The notes beneath the pieces were generated by a model. It was not told the origin of the DNA and did no database searches. It saw only the letters and a program-made list of their open reading frames with translations. From Kappaphycus alvarezii (Eukaryota > Rhodophyta > Florideophyceae > Gigartinales > Solieriaceae), in NCBI GenBank assembly GCA_002205965.3, contig NADL03000079.1:310001-374000 (forward strand): DNA of 64,000 bases, given 5' to 3'. A program made the position numbers and the translations under genes. This document shows, in pieces, positions 1-10,857 of the stretch (position 1 is the first letter of the stretch; each line of letters begins with the position of its first letter).

Positions 1-1
1 C

Positions 2-1154
2 TATACCTCCTGAACTTTGATGCTTTCGCGGCGTTCACAGGGGTCAAGTGGTTGAAGCAACCGGTCCGTATGTTTAAGGGAACAAGTGGATTGACGAATG
101 TAACGTCGGAAACGTCTGTCCCTACGGTGCTATCTGTAGCCTTGATGTCTGGTCTTGTGCGGTGTTGGCTATTGGGACGAGGTTCAATTACCAGGTGTCG
201 TGCGGCCTTTGCTAAATACGACGTGAGGATCGTAACCTGCCGGTCGTGACAGTCGATTCGCTGTAGACCATACAAGGAGTGCATGAGGTAGTCGCCGAAG
301 ATGTCCAGGTCATCTGAGCAGTTGTTTCTGAGGCACGGGGTGTTGGGGGCGGAGAACGGCACCTGCCAATAATATTAGAGCCAGACAGAGAAAGCTTTGG
401 AGCAATTTGTGTCTTAAGCCTTGGGCATGGTGCACAGTATACCTATTGTTTAGCACCGGGAAGGCCCATCGACGAGCAAAAACTTGTCTCCTGCTGTTGC
501 CGGGGGTATGAGGTCTTGATCTGGTTCGTGAATTGTGCCCGTCAGCTTCTTTTGCGAGGGTTGATTTTTGGAGCAAAAGGCGCTGAAGGGAACTATTTTC
601 GACGGCGGACATGAGGCAGCCCACACCCAATAGGCCTTGTCTACATCTTCATATGTGCTCAGCGGTCGTACCGGAGCCAGTAAGATGGAGCGGCAGAGGG
701 TACCCGCAGCGGCACAAGAAGCGGGGAAAGCCGCGGCGGAAATGTCGCGCACCGAGGTGAGGCCTATCGACCGAACTCTGGCCGGAGGCGTCCTCGACCT
801 TGAATTATTTGGAGAAATCCAGCTCCCAGTGAAACCCAACCAAAAAGCAGCTGATAGCTCAGGCAAAAAGGAGACCTCAATGGAGATAACCTTCAACGCG
901 ACCTGTAGTTGAAGGAGAATCACCGTAACTATGTAATATTGACCCAAGTCTTGGCTGGCGACCGATCCAGTCGCCTCCTTGATGTGTGAGAGAGAATCTA
1001 GATACCATCCTCCGAGTGTGGAGATGGCAGCAAGGGCGAACTTGTTTCTATCATGGGGCGCTTTGAGTGCGCCGACCCCATGCCGCAACTGAAGTTTGAA
1101 TGTCACTTGTTGCGCAGAATCCTTCCATATCCTCACTTGTTTCACTTGTTGCAC
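2..1154 (-). pseudogene. LINE-A C-terminal fragments, copy A
   Basis: The minus strand reads as the C-terminal part of the LINE-A protein in several broken frames. One 234-codon frame (1154 to 450) contains an ISTLGGW signature, which in this family lies downstream of the endonuclease. It then continues into the region preceding the Cys-Cys-His-Cys motif of a second copy, so two 5'-truncated LINE tails appear joined head to tail. The endonuclease part runs off the window at base 1 but is present in copy B (47045-47620). No intact product is expected. Confidence 0.7.
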
Positions 1155-1439
1155 GATTACCGTCCAAAATCTTCAGACCCTTTGCTCCTCAAGTTATTCC
1201 CCTTTTATATCTCGACGTGCTTGTTGGTTGGCCTCCAGTCAGTTTTCTATCGTTTTGACAGCTTCCCGCCAATCCTTGACATTGTAACCTTTTACCCGTA
1301 TCACGACATCCCTCTCGGAACAGCTGACCTCATTTTTCATGGATTAACAACACCCCAAATTCTAATTCCCCCTCTGCAGTGTCATACAGCGCAACCATAA
1401 GGCTACTCCCGCGCTCCCACCCCGCCGCATCCCTTAGTG

Positions 1440-2950
1440 ACTCCTTTCCTACAACCCCTGGGAATCTGGCCACCCCGAACACCTTCGCACCTCTGGAATA
1501 TGTGCTTCCTCCTGGAAACATGTGTACGTCACCATGATATTGCTCTCTTTTCCAATACCAGCTCTCGACTTCCGTTCCCTACTCTCTGTCAGTTGCCCTT
1601 TTCTTATCTACAGTCCCCATCCAGTCCAAGTCGCGGCTTACGGCTCATACTTCGAGGCCTTGTACTGCGTTATATCAGCTTCCTCGCCAGAGCACAGTAC
1701 CTGAGCCCTCTTAGAACTTATGATGTGCGCAAATTCGCACACGAAAAAAATCTAGATGAGGACCATGATTGTATACAGTATCGGAATTGGGAAGATATTT
1801 TTACAGTTTTTGAATTTGCAAGAAATTTGTAATTTGGGTGAGTGTGGAAAATTCATCGGTTGATTTTTTTCATTTTAGGACATGCTGTCATAGTAGATGT
1901 CAGTACAGTTCCAGGTTGTGGGTGATACTACGAGTGACGCTGAAAGGTCTATGTAATGGCCACATCAATTCCCACCCCTGGCCGATGGGTGGCTGGCATG
2001 GTATGGCACCTAGATATTTACCTTGAGGAAATATCTCCTAATAGCCTCTCTGGTTCACGCGATTACCGTGAATGCATTTTATGGTTATTAGTATGTTTGT
2101 TTGAGACGTTTGGGGTAGCTAAAAGTCTATATAAGCCGAGTAAACAGCTTCCTTTAGTGAAGGTGAAGCAAGTTGGCAGACAACTTCAAGCCAAGTCCCG
2201 AGTAGTAGGAAGTTGATGGTCAACTTCAGACAAAGAAAACTTTTTCTTACGCTAGTCGCAGAGCGTCGGTGGTAGACCCTGCCCCTTTATACTTGCTTGT
2301 AGCTTTCTCAACTCTCATCTATATACACTCCCTTTTGTTCGTTCAACAATACCACGGTAGCACTTTTGTCGCTCGCAACAACTCCTTCTCAGGGTAATTG
2401 GTTCTGAGGATCTCTTCCCCCGCCGATTTACCCCTATCAACTTATTCCATCACGAAGCTAGTTCTCAGACAAAAAACGCCCCCTCGCTTTGGGCCACCGT
2501 TTCTTTGAAGTTTTCGACGGGGATGACTTCTTATTCACCTCCGCTCCCCCATCTTCGATTCCATCCCCGCCCGCCCTCGACCGCCTTGACACTTTACTGT
2601 GCAAATACGGTCGCTTTCGCCTTGGCTACCTTTCTCGATATCGCACTATTTCCTGTATTTGATCGATGTACGGTCTGCTCCTGGCGCTCTGCGACGTCGC
2701 GCCCGTCTTGGATCCAAGCGGCCAACATGCTTTGACCGGCGAGTACAAAGACGACATAAATCGCCGGTATCACGTCTTTCCAACGTTCTCGCCCGCTTCT
2801 GTAAGGGAGTTGGCATCGCCGCCCTCGTCGAACACTCGCTCCGCTTCTAGGATCCCAGTCCACTATTCTTTTCGAGTCACCTCCATTATGAATGGAAATC
2901 TACATTCCGGTTGCCTATGGTCTCCACAAAAAAGAAAGGGACACTTTCTT
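1440..2950 (+). mobile_element. LINE-B fragment, copy A, split by a solo LTR
   Basis: Outside the inserted LTR (1721-2439), the plus strand encodes pieces similar to the C-terminal half of LINE-B seen at 44068-44826. The clearest piece is around 2690-2800, which has the spacing of the restriction-like-endonuclease zinc motif (DPSGQHAL, then NVLARFCK). Similarity fades after the MEIYIPVAYGLH-like segment near 2890. The left limit is uncertain. Frames are broken, so this is a relic. Confidence 0.6.
1721..2439 (+). mobile_element. Solo LTR related to the gypsy element
   Basis: This 719-bp segment starts with TGATGTGCGC, ends with CCCCTATCA, and is flanked by the 5-bp duplication ACTTA (1716-1720 and 2440-2444). 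Copy B has one ACTTA and no insert near 48963, which gives an empty site. The last ~330 bp (about 2108-2439) match the promoter-proximal end of the gypsy LTR, including a TATATAAG box at 2128-2135. The first ~390 bp are unrelated to that LTR and contain no acidic ORF. No internal region is present, so it is a solo LTR left by LTR-LTR recombination. Confidence 0.9.
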
Positions 2951-3926
2951 TGACTATTCGAAAGCATGTGACGAATACAGAATTAAGAAATATAGCGATA
3001 AATCTTCCGGCAATTGAGAGCAATCGCAGTCTGTTGTTGCAGCAGCGAGCTGAAAACGAGCAGGAGTCGATGACTTTCGGAAACCAGAGTAGTGCCTTTG
3101 CGGAAGGCACTGTATTTAGAAATTCGATGGAGTACGGTCTCCATATCTGGGCCTACTGCGCCGTAGATATGGAAAGTCACGGGGTTGAAATCCATATGGA
3201 GCTCGTTAAAAAAACCGCGGTAGCAACCTTCTTTAACGACCTTAGCTTGGGGGAAAAGGGCGATGGGGTTCTGGAAGGCGGATGGCTGGTATGGCTGGAA
3301 TGAGGGCTGATGACTGGTGGGTTGAAGCGCTGGGGTGTGGGGCAAGCTAGGGGCCATCAATGACGAGTTCTAGACAGCGAAAACCGGGAAGAGATAGATG
3401 GGTGTCCCGGACGGGACGTGCAGCGATCATGAGAGAGTGAGCTCGGAGAAAAGGTGATCACGAAGCATTTTGTGTTGGCTAACGGAGCCATCAGCTCAGG
3501 GACAGGCAGTGGCATGGGGACCAAGGATGTGAAGGAAGGGGCGCTCAACAGTGAGAGGTGAGGCAGAAAGAGCATTGCTCGGTGCCGGAGAATATTGGGC
3601 AGCCCAGGCGAAGGAAAACATTACAGTAGCACAGTAATGCGCCAGATCTCGGTTGAAGCGCAGGTTCCCATTTAAATTTCAAGTGTTTATGTAACGGTAA
3701 AATACTGCATCTGTATGGATTTAAGTTTATGTGCGTTTAAACTTACAGATTTCGCTTACAGAATACGGTAGTAATCAAGCTTAAATTCTCTACCAAACTC
3801 TTCGTTGCAAAAAACTGAACGTCGCAGCCCTCTAGGGATCGCCGTTCGGATAGCAATAATTGTTCAACCTATCCGCATCTTTCACAAACTCTCTACCCTT
3901 CGCCAAGAGAACGTCTAACCTCGACA
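2951..3926. other. No supportable gene
   Basis: The region has several overlapping short open frames on both strands. A 125-codon minus frame at 2983-3360 is broken in copy B (49410-49716), which argues against a conserved gene. The last 300 bases are AT-rich and precede the unknown ORF at 3927. I see no RNA gene or terminal repeats here. Confidence 0.5.
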
Positions 3927-5562
3927 ATGAAAGAGCCCAACTCATCAGACAAATTTGACGCCGCCGTAAACAAATTTGTCCGTCTTCTTCAAGATTTCGA
4001 CAACTCACCGGCAACATTTTCTCCTCTTCCGAAAATGAACAGGTGGCATCTTGTCTCACATGATCACGAGCATTGCCCGCCACCTCGAAAACATTGAAGG
4101 TCCTCAGGCAACCTAAAAAACTTTTCTCTGATGATATGTGCGAAAATTGACGGCTGTTCAGGTAACAGGACCGACGAGAATTCGTTGTGCTTCATAGGGG
4201 GCAAATATCTAGCGCCCCGTGTTCCATTCAAGACCCCATCCTCGCTGTCGAACACCGTCCAGCAGACGTTACAAACGCACCTCCACCGTCTCCTATCTTT
4301 CGAAAACACCTGGTACGGTGCAGCATTCTAATTTCCATATTCACCGGAATTTACAATGATACAATGAATGGATCTAACACTCAACAACTTAATACGCCAC
4401 CCAGATGGATCATATATACTGCCACCCAGTACTGTCCTTGGAAGAGGAGTTTTCAGTGCGTCCAGATATTGCAGCGAAATGTTGTCCTTGTTGTTGGATG
4501 GCGTGGGGCATACGTCGCATCTCACTTTGTGGGAGGAGCAGTCGTATGCAAGCTATCCAAGAGGGTTCTGTTGACCAAGTTGTCAGGTGTTTAATGCAGA
4601 GAAGAAAAAACGATATGGTAATTTGATTGGCCACAAGTATGAGTATGATGACCTATTGCCCTGCAATTTGAGGGGCAAGGATATTTCCTTCCCGATTGTT
4701 CGGCTGGCAATGAGAGGGCGAATCAAAACTATGAGGTCATAACGACAAGAAGGGCAGATTGAGGTTTTAAAACACAGTCCGCGAAAGGATGGTTGGTTCG
4801 TCCTCTTATGTGTGTTGCTGCAGACTCTGGACCACAGGGAGTTTGCGAGGCCGTGCTGAAAATTATGCTAGAGAAGGCCTATCCCCACTGGGTTGTATCA
4901 GAAGAAACATTCGTCTATAGCAGCTTCTGCAGATTGTGGCGGACCTATTGCATGTACGGCCTATGAAAAAGTCAAGAACATGGTGCGCTTTTCCATAGAG
5001 AAGGAAATAAGAAATTTGTAGGGGCGGGAAGTGTGAATCCGTTGTGTGCGTATTTTCAGGGAGAAGAGGTACCCGGATTCCTACGTGGTGAAGTTTAGTA
5101 GAGTGGTGAACGAATTAAGCTTATGCTTACTGGTATATGTGCAGGAATTCCAGTCTGTGGAAGAAGAATGCCATTGAAAGGTTACTTTTTCTCGGACATG
5201 ATGGCGAGGAGATTGGGAGCGCCGTTTGGTAGACGACGAGTTGTGTCGCCATTGCAGGCAGGAGGAGAAAGCCAGACTGGTAGTACGGCAGCTGCGATGA
5301 GCCTGAGAAATGCAGTGGTGATATGTGATCTACAGCTGATGGCTGGCGTGGAAAAATGTCCGTATCCATTTGCAGAGTGGTACGCTGAGGCGAGTTTTAG
5401 GAAACTTAAGTGTCTGCATTTTGTTTCGAAGAAACCGCCGACAGAATTGACCGAGGCGACTCTGGCGGAGACCAACGCATTGTTATGGAGCAAAGAACAG
5501 CTAGCACGCATGAGGATATAGAACGCATTTTTAGATTTAGAGAAGGCTGGGTAGCTTTTTGA
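3927..5562 (+). pseudogene. Broken ORF of unknown function, copy A
   Basis: The ATG at 3927 corresponds to the start of the 267-codon frame at 50446 in copy B. Copy A has lost about 30 bases in many small deletions relative to copy B, so the frame shifts repeatedly. The part that stays open longest is 5123-5521, with the C-terminal half of the predicted product. I recognise no domain. See the copy B entry for what is visible in the protein. Confidence 0.55.
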
Positions 5563-6329
5563 TTCTGTTGGTGGGATGCCCAATTGTATCCTGCTTGCTC
5601 ATTAGCTATTGGTGCAAAGAACAGCAAAAGTTTTTCTTCCCGGGAGGGGCTGATCTAGGAAACTGGGCGACTCACGGTAGAGCTAGAAATGGATAATAAC
5701 GATCAAGTAAAGGTGATTCAATGTGCATGAACTGTTCGCCTACAACACTACTGCACACTTAAAAGTTTTAAGGATGTACATTACTGTACCGTTGAGATCA
5801 CCCTAGTCTCTGTCAGACCATTGCCTCATACCGTATGATGACAAAGATCAGGGCTAATTTTTAAAGTAAAAAATACATTTTCTTCTAGTTTTGTGCTAAC
5901 TTTTGGTTCAAACAGTAGGGGGAACAGGGGGTGTCTTTATTGAGATGTATGGATTGGCTGGAACCCATTTGGAGTTGCAAATATGAATGCCACATTAAAT
6001 ACATGTACTCAGGGGCACGCTGTCGCGGCCGTAATGTCCAACGCAGCCTGTCTGCTGGGGGGCCTTGAGCCGGCTTTCTAGGGTAATTTTAGAGGTATTA
6101 CTGGGCACCCTGTAGGATACTTCGGGCCACAACCGACCATATTTTTCAAATATTAAATCACCCCACATTTTCCCCAAAATACATGGTAAATGGGGGTTAA
6201 TGGGGGTTAATTTACTGTGGTAGATATGTGGGTTGGTATCCAGTAAATTTGTACCGGAGCGTAGATATCGTATCGTTGTCAAGCCAATTGCGAAACCGTA
6301 CGATGCGTCGAAAGCTGTGGATGGCACTC
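5563..6329. other. AT-rich spacer with one arm of an inverted repeat
   Basis: No coding signal is seen. Bases 6129-6175 are the reverse complement, with about five differences, of 10760-10805, so a ~46-bp inverted repeat flanks the LINE-A copy. A short imperfect direct repeat (TGGGGGTTAA, twice) lies near 6190-6212. Copy B is nearly the same at 52112-52790. Confidence 0.6.
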
Positions 6330-9300
6330 CAATCTACCAGAAGGTGGAAGGGAGGCCAGCCACCAAACAAGCGGCATTGGAGGTTACTGTCAAAGCGGAG
6401 TGCCGCTGTAAAAGAATGGCTCTAACCTTCGAAAACCGTTCCATTGCGCGGGTGGCAACGGTTCTCGCGAGTTCCTTGACGACGGAGAACGCCGCCGGAT
6501 GCCAACCTCCTAGCGTTGAGATGGGAACAGGAACCAGCCTGTTTCTTCCAGGCAGCTCAGCAAGGAACCCTTGGTATTTCCGCTGCTTCTCTGCGTGAGC
6601 TGCGTTGAGGCTTGTGAGTGGGTTGAAAGCCCTGGCTCTTGCGTGGGAGGGAGCGAGCGGGTTGACAAAGGTTACGTCGAAGTAATCCGTGCCACCGGCG
6701 GCTCCCATCGCCCTGATATCCGGCCTCGTCCTGTTTTGGTAGTGTAGACGAGGTTCGATGAATGGACGTCGGGCGGCTCCTGCAAGGTCGTTCCCCAGTA
6801 AAGTCACCTGGTTGTTATGGCGAGTATTCAGCTCGCAGCCAAAGCGACAATGTAGCAAGTGGTCCCCGTAGATATCCAGCATTTCATGGCATCCTGCTTT
6901 GGGGCAAGGGGTACCTGGGGCGAATAAGGGGGTTTGGCAAAAGTACTGGAACCACACGGAAAAAGTCTTTGCTCTTGATGTGCGTCCTCAATCCAGGGCA
7001 AGGTGCACAGTAGACCCAGCCTTTGGCACCGGGGAGGGACATGCTAGCGCGGAAGGTGCGGGTGCGGATGTTTCCGAGCGGCAAGGCCTCTTGCACAGCC
7101 ATATGAATTGCATCTGTTAGCTTCTTCTGCGATGGTGGGTTGGATGAGCAGAATTGCTAAACGGAATTCGTTCTGAGGGTCGACAAGAGGCGCTCCATGT
7201 GGTAAAGGCGGCTGCAGCATCCTCGTACTGCGTCAGGTCTTGAACACAGGACGGCAAAGACTTCTCGCATAACTGTTGCGTCGCGGCGCTGGACGCAAGA
7301 ACGAAGCGGCGGCGACATCTGCGCGGAGGAGAGGCCGATTCCCAAGGTCGGCTTCTTCTCCTGTAGTGCCTTAATGGGCAGTTGCAGCTCCTTGAATATA
7401 CAGTTGTCTAGCATTCCACCCGCTAAAGTGCGGCAGCACCTCTCGATTAAGCTGTCGAAGTATTCGGCCCCTTTCCGCGTACAGGAGGGCGGCACAACTC
7501 GCAAGAGGTATCCCACTTTGCAAACCCCAAAGCAGTTGCGCAGTAGTTGGAATGAAGCGTGGCGTCCTCGATTTCCATGACAGCTGTAAGTAAAGGCTCA
7601 AGGGAGTATACATGGTCCAGGAAGTATTGTTCCATGAACGTTTGGGAGCCGATTGGCGCGTTCAAAACCGAAGTACCAGCACTGTATTCTTGCCGCATAT
7701 CACAAGGGTATGCGGACTGAACCGACGCGGAGGGGGCGGTGGGCCACCATACTTTGCATTTCGAGACTGCCAGATGGAGACCACGACGTTTGGCCCGGGA
7801 GAAGACAGAACCTCGATTGCCTTGAGTATATCCTCGTGTTTGGCTACAATGTAGCCATCGTCGTGATACCAAAGCTCCAAAAGCAGTGTGTCTAACCCTG
7901 TGTCCTCGTCGGGGGATCCCGACAATAGCTCTTTGATCTTTAGGGCGATGGGGTGGAGTACAGAGCGAAAAGCAATCCGCTGAGCGGGTCTCCTTGCTGA
8001 GTACCCACAACACTCCGTATAGTCTCGAATCCCGTCCAGAGGAACGCTGGATCGTTGTTGTAGCAATACAGTACCCAAGGGAGCAGCTGAGGAAAGAGGT
8101 TCCGGACTGCGTTAAAAAAGGAAGCACGGCTGCACAGGTTGAACGCATTCTTCAGGTCGACCGACAAGAGCGCATATTCAGGCGTGTACCGAACTTGTTC
8201 ACGATGCGTCGAACACCGTGAACTACTGCATCTGTTCCTGACTTTGTGCGATACCAACCTGAAGAGGCTGGAGTAGTGGAGGCCTTCATTGACCCGAGTA
8301 GCAAGGCAGCTACTAACTAACCGTCGCAAAGTCTCTCCCACTGCAATGGGGCGCGGAGTCATGTCTTTCTTCGCAAGTGGTGTGAGTGGGGCTCCAGCAA
8401 TCCACGGAGCGAGGGCAGTAGGAGCTTTTCCGGAAGCCAGGACGTTCAGAAGTTCTGTTAATGAATCCAAGAATTTCCCCTGCGAGGAAGATGTGGGTGT
8501 CCGTAGAAGCTCTTCGACGTGAGAGGGGCGAAGTCCGGATCCCCCCGGGGCTGAACCGGGTTTGAAAGAGCGAACTGCCCGCAAAACCTCATCTTTTGTG
8601 ATCGCTGAGATATCGGGGGTGCGGAAGGCGGTTCAAAGTGTTCCTCATCCTCCCGGGAAGATTGAGGATGTTTAGCTCGGAGGGGTCAGACACCGATTTA
8701 GTGGCCGGTAACACCCAGAGATCCTAATGCCTGTGCAGCTTTCCCATATGCTCCTTCGCGGGCGAGTCTCATGGCACGACGAATGTTGGCCTGTTTCTGT
8801 TCCTGGGCGTTAAAGTTCGTTTTGTTCGGGAGGTCGCTTGTTGAAGTGCGTTCTGCCATAAGGTTTGGAACTGTCCTGCATTCCACAATTCGAGCCGTTC
8901 TCTGATTAAGTCACTGGTTGATTGGACTTGCGTTTCGACGTTCGAACCGGTAGTACCTGAGGAAGGTGAAGTATTGGAAAGCATCACTGAAGGGAAAAGA
9001 AAAACTTTAGAGAGCTTCTCTTCCGCATCATTATGTCCGTGTGCACAAGCCCACGCTGCGTCATGCATGGCGACCGACAGGGAGTCACTCAGTGCTGATC
9101 GGAATCGTGTAGGGATATGAGACAACACAGGAATGTGGGTCGTAAAGATGTCCTCATGGCGGGGCAGGGGTTGTGCGTGGAGCGGAGCATGCCCTGGTGC
9201 GGGTTGCTGATCTGACGCGTGTCCAGTCGTGTGTGCGGGTCGCGGCGGTTGATCGTCGGCGATCGGGCGTGGGACCGGGACCGAAGACTGGCGGGGTTCA

Positions 9301-9656
9301 TCCGCCTGCAACTGCGACTTGTGCAACGGAGCGTACTGCCTTGGCCTTGTGCCTACGGTACACTGAGGGCAGCGGACGTACGAGAACGAGTACAGTCCTT
9401 GCGGATCCGGACCTTTTACTTTGGAGCCGAGGTATTTGTGATGACAGGCACAGTACCAGTATCCGATTTGAGCTAGACTTTTCTGCAGTTTGTGGATCTC
9501 ATGGCAGCGGGGCGGACCGTGTCGGGATTGTGGCGTGTGCGTCGTGCGCAGATGGGCCAGCAAGTTTGCGACAGTCTGGAGTTGCGGCTGGGGCCTGCTG
9601 CAGAGGATACATTGACCGGGAGTAGGTAGTTCCCGGGTGGGTTGGGGCCTTTTCAA
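6330..9656 (-). pseudogene. LINE-A, RLE-type non-LTR retrotransposon, copy A
   Basis: The minus strand encodes, in order: an N-terminal C2H2-like zinc finger (ATG at 9656), a second Cys/His cluster, a reverse transcriptase with RPIAVGE, GTQQGDPLSG and a YHDDG active site (7851-7868), a Cys-Cys-His-Cys motif (near 6830-6890), and an endonuclease signature RPDI...DVTFVNP followed by ISTLGGW. This order is that of R2-like elements with a restriction-like endonuclease. Single-base indels break the frame near 8800, 8580, 8000, 7500 and 7160. The sequence upstream of the ATG holds tandem repeats that may be its leader. Confidence 0.85.
8769..9656 (-). CDS. LINE-A N-terminal zinc-finger segment, copy A
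   Basis: This 295-codon frame begins MKRPQPTREL and has a C-x2-C-x15-H-x4-H finger at residues 16-40, then a Cys/His-rich stretch around residues 70-115. In R2-type LINEs, N-terminal fingers bind the target DNA. Whether this family is site-specific cannot be judged here. The frame ends early relative to copy B (356 codons) because of a one-base difference near 8805. Confidence 0.65.
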   Translation of the reverse strand: MKRPQPTRELPTPGQCILCSRPQPQLQTVANLLAHLRTTHTPQSRHGPPRCHEIHKLQKSLAQIGYWYCACHHKYLGSKVKGPDPQGLYSFSYVRCPQCTVGTRPRQYAPLHKSQLQADEPRQSSVPVPRPIADDQPPRPAHTTGHASDQQPAPGHAPLHAQPLPRHEDIFTTHIPVLSHIPTRFRSALSDSLSVAMHDAAWACAHGHNDAEEKLSKVFLFPSVMLSNTSPSSGTTGSNVETQVQSTSDLIRERLELWNAGQFQTLWQNALQQATSRTKRTLTPRNRNRPTFVVP

Positions 9657-9769
9657 GTTGCGTGTTGAGAGCCAGTAATGCCGTTGTCACTCGAAGGCCG
9701 ATGTTAGAGAGTAAAAGTATTCTTCTTGCCTACGGCCTGTGCCATGATGCTGTAAGCGCGAACAGTCCA

Positions 9770-9890
9770 CTAGTGACAATTTTCCAATCCCCTGAGGTCC
9801 TAGAACAGTGCACCCTACTAAGCGATTGGACTTACTACTGTACAGTACTGTACAGTGTGCCAATCCTCGGGACTTCCTGTCCTGTACAGT
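9770..9890. repeat. ~115-bp dispersed repeat with a 20-bp palindrome
   Basis: The stretch from AGTGACAATTTT through CTACTAAGCGATTGGA to CCTGTAC recurs in diverged form at 15117-15222, and both are present in copy B (56304-56425 and 61669-61775). This copy contains a perfect 20-bp palindrome at 9837-9856, two ACTGTACAGT halves in tandem. It lies just upstream of the LINE-A start, so it may be part of the LINE leader. Its function is unknown. Confidence 0.7.
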
Positions 9891-10128
9891 CGGTATGCAC
9901 TTCGGACCTCCTTGTTCAAAACTGTAATTGTCACCCGTGCTTCACTGTCAGTTGATACAGCAATGCAATCAATCCGGTGCGGCGGAATTTGACCGTTTGG
10001 AATTTTGAAATTTTGTCCTCGTCAGCGGAGGAGACGGGAGCCTGCGGGATAGCCGATGGGCGATGCGATGAAGAAAGCGCGGTCGGGGTGTCGATGTTCT
10101 AAGCGATCGCCTTGGCAAAGAGAAGCAG

Positions 10129-10350
10129 GGGGGGCGCCGGGCGAAGTCCACTTGACTTTGGATGGTACGAGAAGAAGTAAAACGAAGGTGAGAGTATTGT
10201 GATACGTACCCCAGATGAACGTGGCGGGCAGGAAGAGAAGGTGGGTGCCGGGCACCGAAGTCCACTTGACTTTGGATGGTACGAGAAGAAGTAAAACGAA
10301 AGTGAGAGTAGCGTGATAACAAAATGAATGTGGCGGAAAGAGAATGTCAG
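10129..10350. repeat. Two ~115-bp tandem repeats upstream of LINE-A
   Basis: Two head-to-tail units share the core GAAGTCCACTTGACTTTGGATGGTACGAGAAGAAGTAAAACGAA (given here only as a landmark at about 10142-10185 and 10258-10300). In copy B the units start at 56667 and 56782, a period of 115 bp. Tandem units ahead of a LINE ORF often carry the internal promoter; that is an inference here. Confidence 0.75.
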
Positions 10351-10627
10351 TGAGAAAATAAAGGAGATCGCGCGTGCAAGGACGGCCTGCTGAATGGCAC
10401 CGCCCGCCTCGTGGCGGCCCGCACAACGACGGGGGGACGAAGAGGGGGGGGAGGTAGGGTGGCTGACTAAGCAAACAAGCTGGAGATAGATCTTGACAAC
10501 TTCTATGGGCTTTCAGTACATGTACCGATGGTCAAAGCAATGTACAAATCATGAACAGTAGTGAAGTTCGATGAAAATTAAATTCGCGATAATTTTAACA
10601 TTGGTCAAGTACGCTCCATTTTTTACC

Positions 10628-10857
10628 ATCGGATATAGCTTTTAAGGGTAAAACGCCCAAATCTTTTTCCTTTTTTACCACTAGATAACCTTCGATTTGG
10701 TGCTAGTTTGTAACATTTTACTCATCTAGTGCCTGCAGGTGGGTGCTTTAGCCAAGGGGGGGGAAATGTGGGGTGATTTAATATTTGAAAGATGTGCTCG
10801 GTTGTCAAAGGGGAAAAAGTTTGGGTTGTTTACTCTTGGAAATATATCTAATCTAGT
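10628..10857. repeat. Foldback (MITE-like) repeat
   Basis: Bases 10628-10670 and the reverse complement of 10814-10857 are similar (roughly three quarters identical), so the ~230-bp unit can fold back. Each arm is one copy of a short motif (GGATATA..CTTCCAAGAGTAAAAC..CCAAACC) that recurs at 24791-24840, 27105-27170, 27226-27292 and 41763-41826. No transposase is associated. Copy B has it at 57171-57400. Confidence 0.6.

Noticed and set aside
1053-1400. 115-codon plus-strand ORF
   Set aside because: Its frame changes in copy B by small indels and it lacks motifs; it overlaps LINE debris.
2983-3360. 125-codon minus-strand ORF as a host gene
   Set aside because: Broken by indels in copy B and without recognisable domains.
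9173-9625. 150-codon plus-strand ORF, also in copy B at 55708
   Set aside because: It lies antisense to the LINE-A N-terminal zinc-finger segment, which has recognisable motifs; the plus frame is a shadow.
6129-10805. LINE-A as cargo of a DNA transposon with terminal inverted repeats
   Set aside because: No transposase and no target duplication seen outside the arms; kept only as an inverted-repeat observation.
10628-10857. tRNA-derived SINE
   Set aside because: No A or B box and no poly-A or simple-repeat tail.
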